Shown: positions 1 to 8,099, counted from the first letter of the stretch. The stretch: DNA of 64,000 bases from Lachnospiraceae bacterium (GCA_910574805.1 CAJTCV010000017.1:23938-87937), one strand, 5' to 3'. Numbers and translations are program-made. The notes: generated from the sequence alone by a model not told the origin.

Positions 1-138
1 TTCCACAAGGGCAAAAGCTTCATCATCTGCAAGTCCGGCGATGGTGGGGCTGTAGAGCTCTACGTTGGAGGCCCCGTCGGATGCTTTGCCGCAGGCAGCC
101 AGCAGAGATGAAAGTGTGAGGATCAGGGTATATCTCAT
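1..138 (-). CDS. Putative lipoprotein, N-terminal part only
   Basis: This is the first 46 codons of a minus-strand gene that leaves the window. It begins MRYTLILTLSSLLAACGK: a short hydrophobic segment and a lipobox (L-A-A-C, Cys16), so the product is probably a lipid-anchored exported protein. Too little remains to name a function. The signal is unusually short and no good ribosome site precedes this ATG. An AGGAAAGG motif at 176-183 sits 10 nt before an in-frame ATT (163-165), so translation may begin upstream at a rare codon, which would give a more normal signal peptide. It lies 48 nt downstream of the HTH-membrane gene and is probably co-transcribed with it. Confidence 0.6.
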   Translation of the reverse strand, partial: MRYTLILTLSSLLAACGKASDGASNVELYSPTIAGLADDEAFALVE

Positions 139-186
139 GATTTTCTGTAAATTCTGATTTATAATTCTGTATGGTCCTTTCCTGAT

Positions 187-594
187 TTAACAGTGATTCT
201 TCCGGCTCTTTACGAAACAGCAGACGCACAGCAGCAGTCCCAGGATCCCGCTTCCGATGGAAGGCAGAAGAAGCTGGAGATAATCCACAGGCACGGACGC
301 ATATTCGCCCACCGCAATGTACTGGTACAGCATATACTGCGTACTGTTGGTGGTGTAGGACAGCGCGGCGATAAAGACAGTGGAAAGGATGCTCATCATT
401 AAAAAGAGCAGTCCTCCGGTCAGCAGAAGCATCATGTTGCGGTTGTGCAGGTTGGTCTTCACCAGATCCGGCATTGTCGTTCCTGCCTCCCATTTTGAGA
501 TGGTCTGCCTGGAGACATTTAACTTCTCTGCCAGCTGTTCCTGTGTCATTCCTGCCAGCTTTCTTAACTGGTTGATTTTATTTCCAATGATCAT
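187..594 (-). CDS. XRE-type HTH regulator with membrane-spanning C-terminus
   Basis: A 135-residue protein. Residues 1-45 form a Cro/C1-type helix-turn-helix (MTQEQLAEKLNVSRQTISKWE). Two hydrophobic segments follow, at about residues 54-78 and 107-128, so the product should be a membrane-tethered DNA-binding protein. In this class the HTH is normally followed by more helical domain and a linker (PDLESI-type sequence) before the membrane part; here PDL runs directly into VKTNLHNRN, suggesting an in-frame internal deletion or an unusually compact form. AGGAGGG lies about 14 nt before the ATG. A palindrome just upstream is a likely autoregulatory site. It diverges from the feo operon. Regulatory target unknown. 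Confidence 0.75.
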   Translation of the reverse strand: MIIGNKINQLRKLAGMTQEQLAEKLNVSRQTISKWEAGTTMPDLVKTNLHNRNMMLLLTGGLLFLMMSILSTVFIAALSYTTNSTQYMLYQYIAVGEYASVPVDYLQLLLPSIGSGILGLLLCVCCFVKSRKNHC

Positions 595-620
595 ATAAAG
601 TATTGGATCCCTCCTGTCAA

Positions 621-637
621 TTGAGAAAATTTCTCAA
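621..637. promoter_or_regulatory. Palindromic operator upstream of the XRE gene
   Basis: TTGAGAAAATTTCTCAA has two perfect 8-bp arms around one central A. It lies 27-43 bp upstream of the XRE start codon, a typical place for autoregulation by a small dimeric HTH protein. Binding by that protein is inferred. Confidence 0.5.
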
Positions 638-667
638 CTACTCCCCATATTTCCTTCTGGAAGTTAG

Positions 668-696
668 TTGACAATAACTTGGACTGTGTATATAAT
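668..696 (+). promoter_or_regulatory. Consensus housekeeping promoter of the feo operon
   Basis: A perfect -35 (TTGACA, 668-673) and a perfect -10 (TATAAT, 691-696) are separated by 17 bp. It reads toward feoA. A promoter this strong needs tight repression, which fits the Fur box at the expected start site. Confidence 0.88.
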
Positions 697-702
697 AAAA
701 AA

Positions 703-721
703 GTAAATGATATTCATTATC
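703..721 (+). promoter_or_regulatory. Fur box at the feo transcription start
   Basis: GTAAATGATATTCATTATC matches the classical 19-bp Fur box (GATAATGATAATCATTATC) at 16 of 19 positions. It sits 7-25 bp after the -10 element, so a bound repressor would block initiation. Fe(II)-dependent repression is the established role of such sites; which Fur protein binds here is not known. Confidence 0.82.
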
Positions 722-836
722 AATTAAAAACAGAAAGCGACTGTCGACAGCATACATGTTCTGTCCGGGTCCGGCGAAATGGCGTGACATGTTTTCCGGC
801 AGCCGTCTTGATAATACTTGAAGGGAGGAAGCGTGA

Positions 837-1049
837 ATGGCACTGGCATTTATGAATATCGGAGAGAAACGGAAGGTCATGAAGCTTCACGGAAAAGATG
901 AAGTGGTCCGTCACCTGCAGGACCTTGGATTTGCACCCGGCTCAGAGGTCCAGGTGCTGGGCGAGAACGCGGCGGGTATGATCCTTATGGTCAAAGGAGT
1001 CCGCATCGCATTGGACAGAGGACTCGCCGGCAGGATCATGGTAGCATAA
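837..1049 (+). CDS. feoA: FeoA, small SH3-like ferrous iron transport protein (first copy)
   Basis: A 70-residue FeoA-domain protein (LGFAPGSEVQVLGENAAGMILMVKGVRIALDRGLAGRIMV), the typical length for the family. FeoA is a cytosolic SH3-like partner needed for FeoB-dependent Fe(II) uptake. The start at 837 follows GGGAGG with 8 nt spacing; a second ATG at 852 is possible but has no such site. It is the first gene of the operon. A second feoA follows after a large inverted repeat. Clostridia often encode tandem FeoA proteins. Confidence 0.9.
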   Translation: MALAFMNIGEKRKVMKLHGKDEVVRHLQDLGFAPGSEVQVLGENAAGMILMVKGVRIALDRGLAGRIMVA

Positions 1050-1065
1050 AGGAGGCGGGGTCGGC

Positions 1066-1182
1066 CGATGCGGAACTGAAAAAACAGTATCTGCCCGGAG
1101 AAAGCCCGGAAGGATGTTCAGATATGACCATGGCTGAACATCCTTCCAGATGCCGGGCTTTCGCCGGGTCGATGCGGAACTG
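1066..1182. repeat. Long inverted repeat between the two feoA genes, flanked by direct repeats
   Basis: A stem-loop spans 1094-1168. The left arm (1094-1121) and right arm (1134-1168) pair over about 28 bp with one mismatch and a 7-nt bulge on the right arm. The loop is about 12 nt. The arms lie between two copies of the 13-mer CGATGCGGAACTG at 1066-1078 and 1170-1182. It could be an mRNA processing or stabilising element, an attenuator, or a small palindromic repeat insertion with its target duplication. No U-run follows, so it is not a standard terminator. Confidence 0.75.
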
Positions 1183-1198
1183 TAATAGGAGGAACAAA

Positions 1199-1420
1199 AT
1201 GCAGACATTAAGGGAAACAGCAGTGGGCAGGACTGTCTCGGTGGTGAAGCTCCACGGGGAAGGCGCAGTAAAGCGCAGAATTATGGACATGGGAATTACA
1301 AGAGGAACAGAAGTATACGTACGCAAAGTAGCGCCCCTTGGAGATCCGGTGGAGATAACTGTCCGCGGGTATGAACTGTCTCTGCGGAAGGAAGACGCCC
1401 GGATGATAGAAGTACAGTAA
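1199..1420 (+). CDS. feoA: FeoA, small SH3-like ferrous iron transport protein (second copy)
   Basis: A 73-residue FeoA-domain protein (VVKLHGEGAVKRRIMDMGITRGTEVYVRKVAPLGDP...EITVRGYELSLRKEDA). It keeps the RIMDMGITRGTEV core and the PLGDPxEI segment that marks full FeoA domains, which the first copy lacks. The start at 1199 follows AGGAGG (1187-1192) at 6 nt; the reading frame is open further upstream, but that would run through the inverted repeat. It probably works with FeoB at the inner face of the membrane. The two copies differ strongly, so they are unlikely to be a recent duplication. Confidence 0.9.
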   Translation: MQTLRETAVGRTVSVVKLHGEGAVKRRIMDMGITRGTEVYVRKVAPLGDPVEITVRGYELSLRKEDARMIEVQ

Positions 1421-1503
1421 AAATATCCGGTACGGCTGCATGGGCAGCTCATTTTTAAGAAAGGTGGTTAGAATGAACTAACCAACGAGAGGAGAGAAAA
1501 TCG

Positions 1504-3645
1504 ATGAAAATAGCACTTGCGGGGAATCCCAACAGTGGTAAGACCACATTGTTCAATGCGCTGACCGGCTCCAACCAGTTCGTCGGAAACTGGCCGGGAG
1601 TCACGGTGGAGAAGAAAGAAGGAAAGTTAAAGGGGCATCCGGATGTGACGATCATGGACCTGCCGGGAATCTATTCCCTGTCGCCCTACACGCTGGAGGA
1701 AGTGGTGGCCAGAGATTATCTGATCGGCGACCGGCCTGATGCCGTCCTGAACATTGTGGACGGGACGAATCTGGAGCGGAATCTGTATCTGTCCACACAG
1801 CTTGTGGAGCTGGGGATCCCGGTAGTTATGGCAGTTAATATGATGGATATCGTACAGAAGAACGGTGATCAGATCCATATGGACAGACTGAGCAGGGAGC
1901 TGGGCTGTCCGGTGGTGGAGATCTCCGCCTTAAAGGGCACAGGCGTCAGGGAAGCGGCAGAGCTGGCAGTAAAGGCGGCACAGGCGGGCCAGCCTCAGCA
2001 GATCGTACATACATTCGATAAAAAGATGGAACAGGCACTGACCGCCATCGAGGATCAGCTGGTGAGCGTACCTGCAGAGCAGAAGCGGTTCTTTGCCATC
2101 AAGCTTTTTGAACGGGACGAGAAGATCGGGAGCCGGCTTACGGACGTCCTGCAGGCAGAATCCATTATCAGCAGACTGGAAGAGGAGCTGGACGATGATT
2201 CCGAGAGCATCATCACCAATGAGCGTTACTCCTTTATCGCGTCCATCATCGGGAAATGCTGCAAAAAGGCAAAGAGAAGCGGCCTTTCCACTTCCGATAA
2301 GATCGACAGAATCGTCACGAACCGGTTTCTGGCGCTGCCCATCTTCGCGGCGGTCATGTGGCTGGTGTATTATGTGTCAGTAACTACGGTGGGAACCTTC
2401 GTGACAGACTGGACCAATGACGTGCTGTTTGGAGAGATCATCCCGCCGGCTATCGAAAATGTTCTGGTGAGCATGAACTGTGCGGGCTGGCTGCAGGGAC
2501 TGGTTCTTGACGGAATCGTAGGCGGCGTGGGCGCCGTACTGGGATTTGTCCCCCAGATGCTGGTGCTCTTTCTCTTCCTGGCATTTCTGGAAGCCTGCGG
2601 TTACATGGCGAGGGTGGCGTTTATCATGGACCGGATCTTTCGGAAATTCGGGCTGTCCGGCAAATCCTTCATTCCCATGCTCATCGGAACAGGCTGCGGA
2701 GTCCCCGGCGTCATGGCGTCCAGGACTATTGAAAATGACCGGGACCGTAAGATGACGATCATGACCACCACCTTCATTCCCTGCGGAGCAAAGCTTCCGA
2801 TCATTGCGCTGATTGCAGGCGCGCTTTTTGACGGTGCTTCCTGGGTGGCTCCCAGTGCGTATTTTGTGGGGATTGCAGCCATCGTATGCTCCGGCATTCT
2901 CCTGAAGAAGACGAAGATGTTCGCCGGCGATCCGGCTCCCTTTGTCATGGAGCTGCCGGCGTATCATATGCCTACGGTGGGCAATGTACTCCGGAGTATG
3001 TGGGAAAGAGGCTGGTCCTTTATCAAAAAAGCAGGGACGATCATTCTCCTGTCCACAATCCTCGTCTGGTTTACGACTTATTTCGGTTGGGTGGACGGAC
3101 AGTTCCGCATGCTGGAGGATATGGAGATGGATCACAGTATTCTGGCAGGCATCGGCAATCTTTTTGCATGGATCTTTATCCCGCTGGGATGGGGGGACTG
3201 GAAAGCAACCGTGGCCGCCATCACGGGCCTTGTGGCAAAGGAAAATGTGGTCGGAACCCTTGGCATTCTGTACGGATTTGCTGAAGTGTCTGAAGAAGGG
3301 GAAGAGATCTGGGGAACACTGGCAGGCTCCTATACGACAGCTGCGGCGTACAGCTTCCTGGTGTTCAATCTGTTGTGCGCACCCTGTTTTGCGGCCATCG
3401 GTGCGATCAGAAGAGAGATGAACAATGCAAAATGGACCTGGTTTGCCATTGGCTATCAGTGTTTGCTCGCGTACGGCGTTGCTCTGTGCGTCTACCAGTT
3501 CGGCATGTTCCTGATGACCGGTGCAGCAGGGATCGGCTTCCTGGCGTCCCTTGCTGTCCTGGCAGGCTTTGTATGGCTTCTGGTGCGCCCTGACCGAAGC
3601 GTCAGAAGACGAAAAGCAGACAGGAAAGGAATGGCAAAAGCGTAA
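1504..3645 (+). CDS. feoB: FeoB, ferrous iron transporter with GTPase domain
   Basis: A 713-residue membrane protein, the usual length. The N-terminal G domain shows G1 (GNPNSGKTT, residues 7-15), G3 (DLPG, 52-55), G4 (NMMD, 112-115) and G5 (SALKG). A helical insertion domain follows, then a membrane region from about residue 285 with the GVPGVMASR and CGAKLPI segments typical of FeoB transport repeats. It imports Fe(II) using GTP. The RBS is GAGAGGAG. A small hairpin (TGGTTAG/CTAACCA, 1465-1484) lies just ahead of the gene. Its stop codon overlaps the start of the next gene (TAATG). Confidence 0.97.
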   Translation: MKIALAGNPNSGKTTLFNALTGSNQFVGNWPGVTVEKKEGKLKGHPDVTIMDLPGIYSLSPYTLEEVVARDYLIGDRPDAVLNIVDGTNLERNLYLSTQLVELGIPVVMAVNMMDIVQKNGDQIHMDRLSRELGCPVVEISALKGTGVREAAELAVKAAQAGQPQQIVHTFDKKMEQALTAIEDQLVSVPAEQKRFFAIKLFERDEKIGSRLTDVLQAESIISRLEEELDDDSESIITNERYSFIASIIGKCCKKAKRSGLSTSDKIDRIVTNRFLALPIFAAVMWLVYYVSVTTVGTFVTDWTNDVLFGEIIPPAIENVLVSMNCAGWLQGLVLDGIVGGVGAVLGFVPQMLVLFLFLAFLEACGYMARVAFIMDRIFRKFGLSGKSFIPMLIGTGCGVPGVMASRTIENDRDRKMTIMTTTFIPCGAKLPIIALIAGALFDGASWVAPSAYFVGIAAIVCSGILLKKTKMFAGDPAPFVMELPAYHMPTVGNVLRSMWERGWSFIKKAGTIILLSTILVWFTTYFGWVDGQFRMLEDMEMDHSILAGIGNLFAWIFIPLGWGDWKATVAAITGLVAKENVVGTLGILYGFAEVSEEGEEIWGTLAGSYTTAAAYSFLVFNLLCAPCFAAIGAIRREMNNAKWTWFAIGYQCLLAYGVALCVYQFGMFLMTGAAGIGFLASLAVLAGFVWLLVRPDRSVRRRKADRKGMAKA

Positions 3646-3791
3646 TGGGAACTTTTCTTGTTGGGGCTGTAGTATTGCTGATCGCGGCCAACGCAGTGCG
3701 TTGTATCCGGAAAGATAAACGGTCCGGAAAGAGCTGTGCGGGCTGCAGCGGAGGATGTGGAGGGTGTTCCGGTTGCAGGACGAAAGACTGA
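3645..3791 (+). CDS. FeoB-associated Cys-rich membrane protein
   Basis: A 48-residue protein overlapping the feoB stop codon (TAATG) and the start of the Fur-like gene (TGATG). It has one N-terminal membrane helix (about residues 3-18), a basic stretch (RKDKRSGK) and a Cys-Gly tail: CAGCSGGCGGCSGC, with Cys at 31, 34, 38, 41 and 44. This matches the small FeoB-associated Cys-rich protein family seen in Firmicutes, proposed to help FeoB handle Fe(II), perhaps in place of FeoC. The Cys cluster suggests metal or Fe-S binding, which is inference. Confidence 0.9.
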   Translation: MGTFLVGAVVLLIAANAVRCIRKDKRSGKSCAGCSGGCGGCSGCRTKD

Positions 3792-4201
3792 TGCGTGCTG
3801 TCTGCAGAAAAGACGAGATTCTGGAACAGATCCGGCGGAACGGAATGCGTATTACCAGTCAGAGAAGGCTGATTCTGGATATTGTATTGGAACACGAGTG
3901 CACCTGTTGCAAGGAGATCTATTATCAGGCGCTGAAAAAAGATAAAAACATGGGGATTGCGACGGTATACCGGATGGTCAATATGCTGACCGACCTTGGG
4001 ATCCTGCAGATGAATTCACCCTATCAGTTTTCCGACCGGACAGAAGGAGAGGGCAGAAAAGGGTGCCGGATTCTGCTGAAGGATCAGGAAGAGGTGGAGC
4101 TGGATCAGGAGGAATGGCAGAGCCTTCTTACGGAGGCTCTGCACAGAAAAGGGTATATGGGTGATATTGGGATTGAACGGGTGATCCTGCAGGAGGAATA
4201 G
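3791..4201 (+). CDS. Fur-family regulator with divergent sensor half
   Basis: A 136-residue protein. Residues 8-75 form the Fur winged helix (RITSQRRLILDIVLEHECTCCKEIYYQAL...IATVYRMVNMLTDLGIL). The C-terminal half lacks the His-rich HxHHH-type and CxxC metal sites of Fur, Zur and PerR. Three Cys (37, 39, 40) fall at the start of the DNA-binding domain, where the family often has His. It may sense metal or redox state differently, or depend on another partner. The ATG at 3791 overlaps the preceding TGA; an upstream in-frame ATG at 3755 is less likely. As the last gene of the feo operon it could autoregulate through the Fur box at 703. Confidence 0.82.
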   Translation: MRAVCRKDEILEQIRRNGMRITSQRRLILDIVLEHECTCCKEIYYQALKKDKNMGIATVYRMVNMLTDLGILQMNSPYQFSDRTEGEGRKGCRILLKDQEEVELDQEEWQSLLTEALHRKGYMGDIGIERVILQEE

Positions 4202-4203
4202 GC

Positions 4204-4247
4204 GGAAGCTGTGATGCTGATCCATATGGGCCGGTGCCACAGCTTCC
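4204..4247. terminator. Hairpin between convergent feo and GH31 operons
   Basis: GGAAGCTGTG (4204-4213) pairs with CACAGCTTCC (4238-4247): 10 bp just after the Fur-like gene. Only a weak U-rich stretch (CGTTTTA) follows, so termination may be inefficient or factor-assisted. Confidence 0.6.
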
Positions 4248-4265
4248 ACCCGTTTTACAACAGAA

Positions 4266-6281
4266 TCACCGGAACAGGCCCAGGTCCTTCCCGTCCCGGT
4301 AGAAGACCGGGATCTTCTCCAGCGGCGCCGGTACTTCGATCCGGCATCCGCCCTCCCGGGTATCGCCGGTGCAGGCATCTGTCCATCTGGAGCCTGCCGG
4401 GAGATAGACGGTCCTGGACTGTACCCCCTGTTCAATTACGGGCGCCACCAGGAGATCTGAACCGAACATATATTCGTCTTCGACGCCATAGGCATTCTGA
4501 TCACTCGGGAAGTCGTAGAACAGCGGGCGCATGACCGGACGTCCGGTGTCGCTGGCAGTTTTCATCTGCTCCATCAGATAGGGGATCAGCCGCTCGCGAA
4601 GGTGCAGCAATCCGGTGAGGATCTCATAGGCCCGTTCGCCGAAGCTCCACACCTCGTTGGGTCCTCCGGAACCGCAGTACCCGTCTGGATTCAGGATGTC
4701 CCGGACCGGATAGGGGAGCCGGAATCCGTGCAGCCGGAAGATGGGACAGAAGACACCGAAGGCGAACCAGCGCACGATCAGCTCCCGGAACTCTTCGTCC
4801 TCCGGATCGCCGTTGATGAATCCGCCGATATCTGTCGTCCACCAGGGGATGCCGCACAGAGAGACATTCAGGCCGGCTTTCAGCTGCTTTCTGAGGCTGT
4901 CAAAGGTAGAGGCGATATCGCCGGACCAGAGTACCACGCCGTACCGCTGGCTTCCCAGCCAGGCGCAGCGCACCAGATTGCATACTTCTTCGCCCTGCTC
5001 CCGCAGACCGTCATAGAAAGCTTTGGCATAGCCGACGCAGTAGAGGTTGCCGACTTCCTCCGCATTTCCCAGATACATCCGTACGTTGTCGTAATCATAG
5101 GGGCGCATTTCCGGTTCTGCCTCGTCCAGCCAGAAGGTCTTTATACCATAATCATAATAATTGTTCTTTGCCCTGGACCAGAAATACCGTTGTCCGTCCG
5201 GATGGGTGGTGTCCACATAGGTCTGCGGACCGAAGAACATGAATACCACATCCACACCTTTCTCCGCCCGCAGCAGATAGTTGTGCCGCATCATATAGGC
5301 GTAGTTCTCGCTCCGGGGGTCGATGGTGGGCCAGATGGAGACCATGAGCTTGATTCCCATCTGGTCCAGTTCCTCCACCATGGCTTTGGGGTCCGGCCAT
5401 TTCTCCGGATCGAACTTCCATTCACCCTGCATGGTCCAGTGGAAATAGTCGATGACGATGACGGAGATGGGGAGACCTCGCCGTTTGTACTCCCGCGCCA
5501 CAGCCAGCAGCTCTTCCTGCGTCTCATAGCGCAGTTTGCACTGCCAGAAGCCTGCGGCCCAGGCGGGCAGCATGGGCGCCCGGCCGGTGATCTCTGTAAA
5601 ATGGCTGTTGATCTCATCGGGGCTGTCCCCGGTGATGACGATATAATCCATCTGTCTGGCGCACTGTGCATGCCAGAGGGTGTGATTTTTCACAAATTCC
5701 GCTCTGCCGATGGCCGGATTGTTCCAGAGGAAGCCGTAGCCTCTGGAGGAATAGACGTAGGGAATCGTGCATTTGCCGTTCTTCTGCAGGAGCTCTACCG
5801 TGGAGCCCTTCAGGTCGAAGCAGTCGTTGGCGTCCTGCCCCATGCCGTAGAAATGTTCATCCGCCTGCTCCCGGAAGTAAAGACTCATCCGGAACTGGTT
5901 GCCGGAGGTCACGCGGTATTCCCGCGCTCTTCTCAACGGAGCGGTATGTACCCGTCCGTCGATCCAGGACTCTTCCAGCAGGATTTCGCGGGTATTCGTC
6001 CTGTAGTAGGTGACGGTGCCGTCACCGGTGATTTCGGCCGTAATCTTTCCGTTAACGATCTGTCCGCGCTCTTTATCCATGTGAATCTGTACTTCAGAGA
6101 CCTTCTGCGCCGGAAGGAGCGTCCAGTTCAGTTCCTCGTCGATGTGCAGGCTTTTGGAACTTCGGAAACGGATCGCGTTCTTTCCGTAGGGTTCCAGATA
6201 TACAAGCTCTCCTGCGGTTTCCCAGATCAGTCTCTGTCCGCAGACCTTCCCCTCGAATTCGGGGATTGTGTAGTATGCCAT
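4266..6281 (-). CDS. GH31 family glycoside hydrolase, alpha-xylosidase/alpha-glucosidase type
   Basis: A 671-residue cytoplasmic enzyme with no signal peptide. An N-terminal beta-sandwich (about 1-230) precedes a (beta/alpha)8 barrel. The barrel carries the probable nucleophile Asp386 in KTFWLDEAEPEM and the probable acid/base Asp455 in LWSGDI; WWTTDIGGF is a further GH31 landmark. The family uses a retaining mechanism and releases alpha-linked xylose, glucose or related sugars. RBS AGGAGG. It is the last gene of a minus-strand operon behind an ABC sugar transporter, so it likely cleaves the imported oligosaccharide. Exact substrate cannot be read from sequence; some members act on sulfoquinovosides or alpha-galactosides. 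Confidence 0.92.
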   Translation of the reverse strand: MAYYTIPEFEGKVCGQRLIWETAGELVYLEPYGKNAIRFRSSKSLHIDEELNWTLLPAQKVSEVQIHMDKERGQIVNGKITAEITGDGTVTYYRTNTREILLEESWIDGRVHTAPLRRAREYRVTSGNQFRMSLYFREQADEHFYGMGQDANDCFDLKGSTVELLQKNGKCTIPYVYSSRGYGFLWNNPAIGRAEFVKNHTLWHAQCARQMDYIVITGDSPDEINSHFTEITGRAPMLPAWAAGFWQCKLRYETQEELLAVAREYKRRGLPISVIVIDYFHWTMQGEWKFDPEKWPDPKAMVEELDQMGIKLMVSIWPTIDPRSENYAYMMRHNYLLRAEKGVDVVFMFFGPQTYVDTTHPDGQRYFWSRAKNNYYDYGIKTFWLDEAEPEMRPYDYDNVRMYLGNAEEVGNLYCVGYAKAFYDGLREQGEEVCNLVRCAWLGSQRYGVVLWSGDIASTFDSLRKQLKAGLNVSLCGIPWWTTDIGGFINGDPEDEEFRELIVRWFAFGVFCPIFRLHGFRLPYPVRDILNPDGYCGSGGPNEVWSFGERAYEILTGLLHLRERLIPYLMEQMKTASDTGRPVMRPLFYDFPSDQNAYGVEDEYMFGSDLLVAPVIEQGVQSRTVYLPAGSRWTDACTGDTREGGCRIEVPAPLEKIPVFYRDGKDLGLFR

Positions 6282-6294
6282 CTCGTTGTTCCTC

Positions 6295-7128
6295 CTATCC
6301 TTTCACTGCCCCGGCTGTCAGGCCGTTGACAATATATTTCTGCATAATGATGAAAATGACCAGAATCGGGAGTACCACCACGGTGGAATAGGCCATGAGG
6401 ATCTCCCAGCGGACGCCCAGTTCTCCCATGGCCTTGTACAGGATGAGCGGAAGGGTCTTTAAGCTCTCCTGATTTAAGAAGGTGAGGGAAAATACCATAT
6501 CGCCCCATGCCATAAACAGGGACATGGACAGTGCTGTGACGATGCCGGAGGAGCTGACCGGGACCATAATCTTGATAAAAGTCTTCCACGGGCCGCAGCC
6601 GTCGATGATCGCTGCTTCCTCCAGCTCCTTGGGGATATCCTTGAAATAGGTCCGCAGGATGATCACAGCGAAGGGGATGGTGATGGTGGCGTCCGCCAGC
6701 ATAACGCCCACATGATTGTTGATCAGACCCAGTTTGCTGAAGTTCACGAACAGGGGCGTCAGGATCAGGGAGCTGGGAAGCATCTGTGCCACCAGGAAGA
6801 CGAACAGTCCCACGCTGATCATTCTGTTTTTAAAGCGTGCAAGCCCGTAGGAGGCAGGGATGGCCAGCGCCATGGTGATCAGAGTGGCTCCGATGGACAC
6901 AATACAGCTGTTCTTCAGATAAGTAAATAAAGTCACGCCGTGCTCATTTTCCAGCACATAGGAGTCCATACAGATCCTGGACGGGAAAAAGGACGGATTG
7001 GAGAAGGTCTCTCCCGGCGGACGTAAGGATGTGGTGATCATCCAGTACAACGGAAAGAGAAAGAGCAGGGTAATCACGATGCCCGCGATCATAAGCAGTG
7101 TATTTTTGGTGCCTGTTTTCATTTTCAT
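6295..7128 (-). CDS. CUT1 sugar ABC transporter permease (MalG-like)
   Basis: A 277-residue inner-membrane protein with six predicted helices. The EAA loop that docks the ATPase is at EEAAIIDGCGPWKTFIKIMVP. It forms a heterodimer with the permease encoded just upstream. It lies 13 nt before the GH31 gene and 20 nt after its partner. No ATPase gene is present in the cluster, which is common for Firmicutes CUT1 systems that share one MsmX-type ATPase; that sharing is inferred here. Confidence 0.93.
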   Translation of the reverse strand: MKMKTGTKNTLLMIAGIVITLLFLFPLYWMITTSLRPPGETFSNPSFFPSRICMDSYVLENEHGVTLFTYLKNSCIVSIGATLITMALAIPASYGLARFKNRMISVGLFVFLVAQMLPSSLILTPLFVNFSKLGLINNHVGVMLADATITIPFAVIILRTYFKDIPKELEEAAIIDGCGPWKTFIKIMVPVSSSGIVTALSMSLFMAWGDMVFSLTFLNQESLKTLPLILYKAMGELGVRWEILMAYSTVVVLPILVIFIIMQKYIVNGLTAGAVKG

Positions 7129-7148
7129 ATGGGATCCTCTCTCCTTTC

Positions 7149-8063
7149 TCAGACTTCATCGTCTTCTTTCGTGACGATGCGGATGTAGACCATGCCCACC
7201 AGCATCAGGAGCACGAACAGGACGTTGGCGACGGCCGCTCCCTGAGAGAAATTGTACTCATTGAAGGAGTAGCGGTAGGCCAGTGTGGACAGCATCTCTG
7301 TGGAAGAGCCGGGGCCGCCTCCGGTCATGACATACACCAGGTCGAAGACCTTGAAGGTGTAGATGAAGCCAAGGGTCAGGACCGAGATGATGGCCGGCTT
7401 TAAGAGCGGTACGGTTATGTAGAAAAATCTCTGAATGCGGCTGGCGCCGTCGATGCTGGCGGATTCATATACATCGGCGGGAACCGTGGTCAGGGCGGTG
7501 GCCAGCAGGATCATGTTGAAGGGAACGCCCTTCCACACATTGGCTACGATGATGGAAGCCATGGCAGTGTTGCCGTGAGCCAGCCATTCCACAGGAGCCT
7601 TGACGAGATGAAGATCCATAAGGATCCGGTTGATGATGCCGATGTCACTGTTGAACATGTATTTGAAGATTCCGGATACAGCGACCATGGGGATCATCCA
7701 GGCAATCACGTTGATTCCCCTTAAGAAACGGGAGCCTTTAAAATCCTTGCTGAAGAACATGGCCATGGCAAAGCCGATGGGGAACTGGAAGATCAGACAC
7801 CAGAGGGTGAACCACAGCGTATTCCAGATGGCGGTCCACATGACCTTGTCCTGAAAAATGTCTTTGTACATGGCGAGGCCCACAAAATGGGTGTCTCCGG
7901 ATGCGAAATTCATCAGGTTCACATCCTGGAAGCTCATGATGACATTGCTCAGGATGGGCAGGATGATCATCACGGTCATATAGATGGCTCCCGGAAGGAC
8001 AAACGCGTAAAATGTCATTTTCTTGCGGAAGAAATAGCCTTTCTTTTTTTTCACAGTCATCAC
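7149..8063 (-). CDS. CUT1 sugar ABC transporter permease (MalF-like)
   Basis: A 304-residue membrane protein with the EAA loop YESASIDGASRIQRFFYITVPLLKP. The N-terminus is strongly basic (KKKKGYFFRKK), as expected for the cytoplasmic side. Start choice is uncertain: GTG at 8063, ATG at 8060, or GTG at 8054. An AAAGGTGAT Shine-Dalgarno stretch overlaps the first two and best fits the last. It pairs with the MalG-like permease and the binding protein of this operon. A terminator-like hairpin separates it from the binding-protein gene. Confidence 0.93.
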   Translation of the reverse strand: MMTVKKKKGYFFRKKMTFYAFVLPGAIYMTVMIILPILSNVIMSFQDVNLMNFASGDTHFVGLAMYKDIFQDKVMWTAIWNTLWFTLWCLIFQFPIGFAMAMFFSKDFKGSRFLRGINVIAWMIPMVAVSGIFKYMFNSDIGIINRILMDLHLVKAPVEWLAHGNTAMASIIVANVWKGVPFNMILLATALTTVPADVYESASIDGASRIQRFFYITVPLLKPAIISVLTLGFIYTFKVFDLVYVMTGGGPGSSTEMLSTLAYRYSFNEYNFSQGAAVANVLFVLLMLVGMVYIRIVTKEDDEV

Positions 8064-8099
8064 CTTTCTTTTTTATCTATCTGCTCTGGGCATAAAAAG

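Noticed and set aside
1124..1198. N-terminal extension of the second FeoA
   Set aside because: The extension would be encoded by the inverted repeat and has no ribosome site, while AGGAGG lies 6 nt before the ATG at 1199.
4266..6281. Sulfoquinovosidase, which would link the GH31 gene to the transketolase cassette
   Set aside because: Some GH31 enzymes act on sulfoquinovosides and some sulfosugar pathways use split transketolase, but the genes are 45 kb apart and I could not see the sulfonate-binding signature.
4602..6329. A 575-codon open frame on the plus strand
   Set aside because: It lies antisense to the GH31 gene, whose domains and catalytic motifs are clear; the frame has no ribosome site and no recognisable domain. 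It results from codon bias of the real gene.
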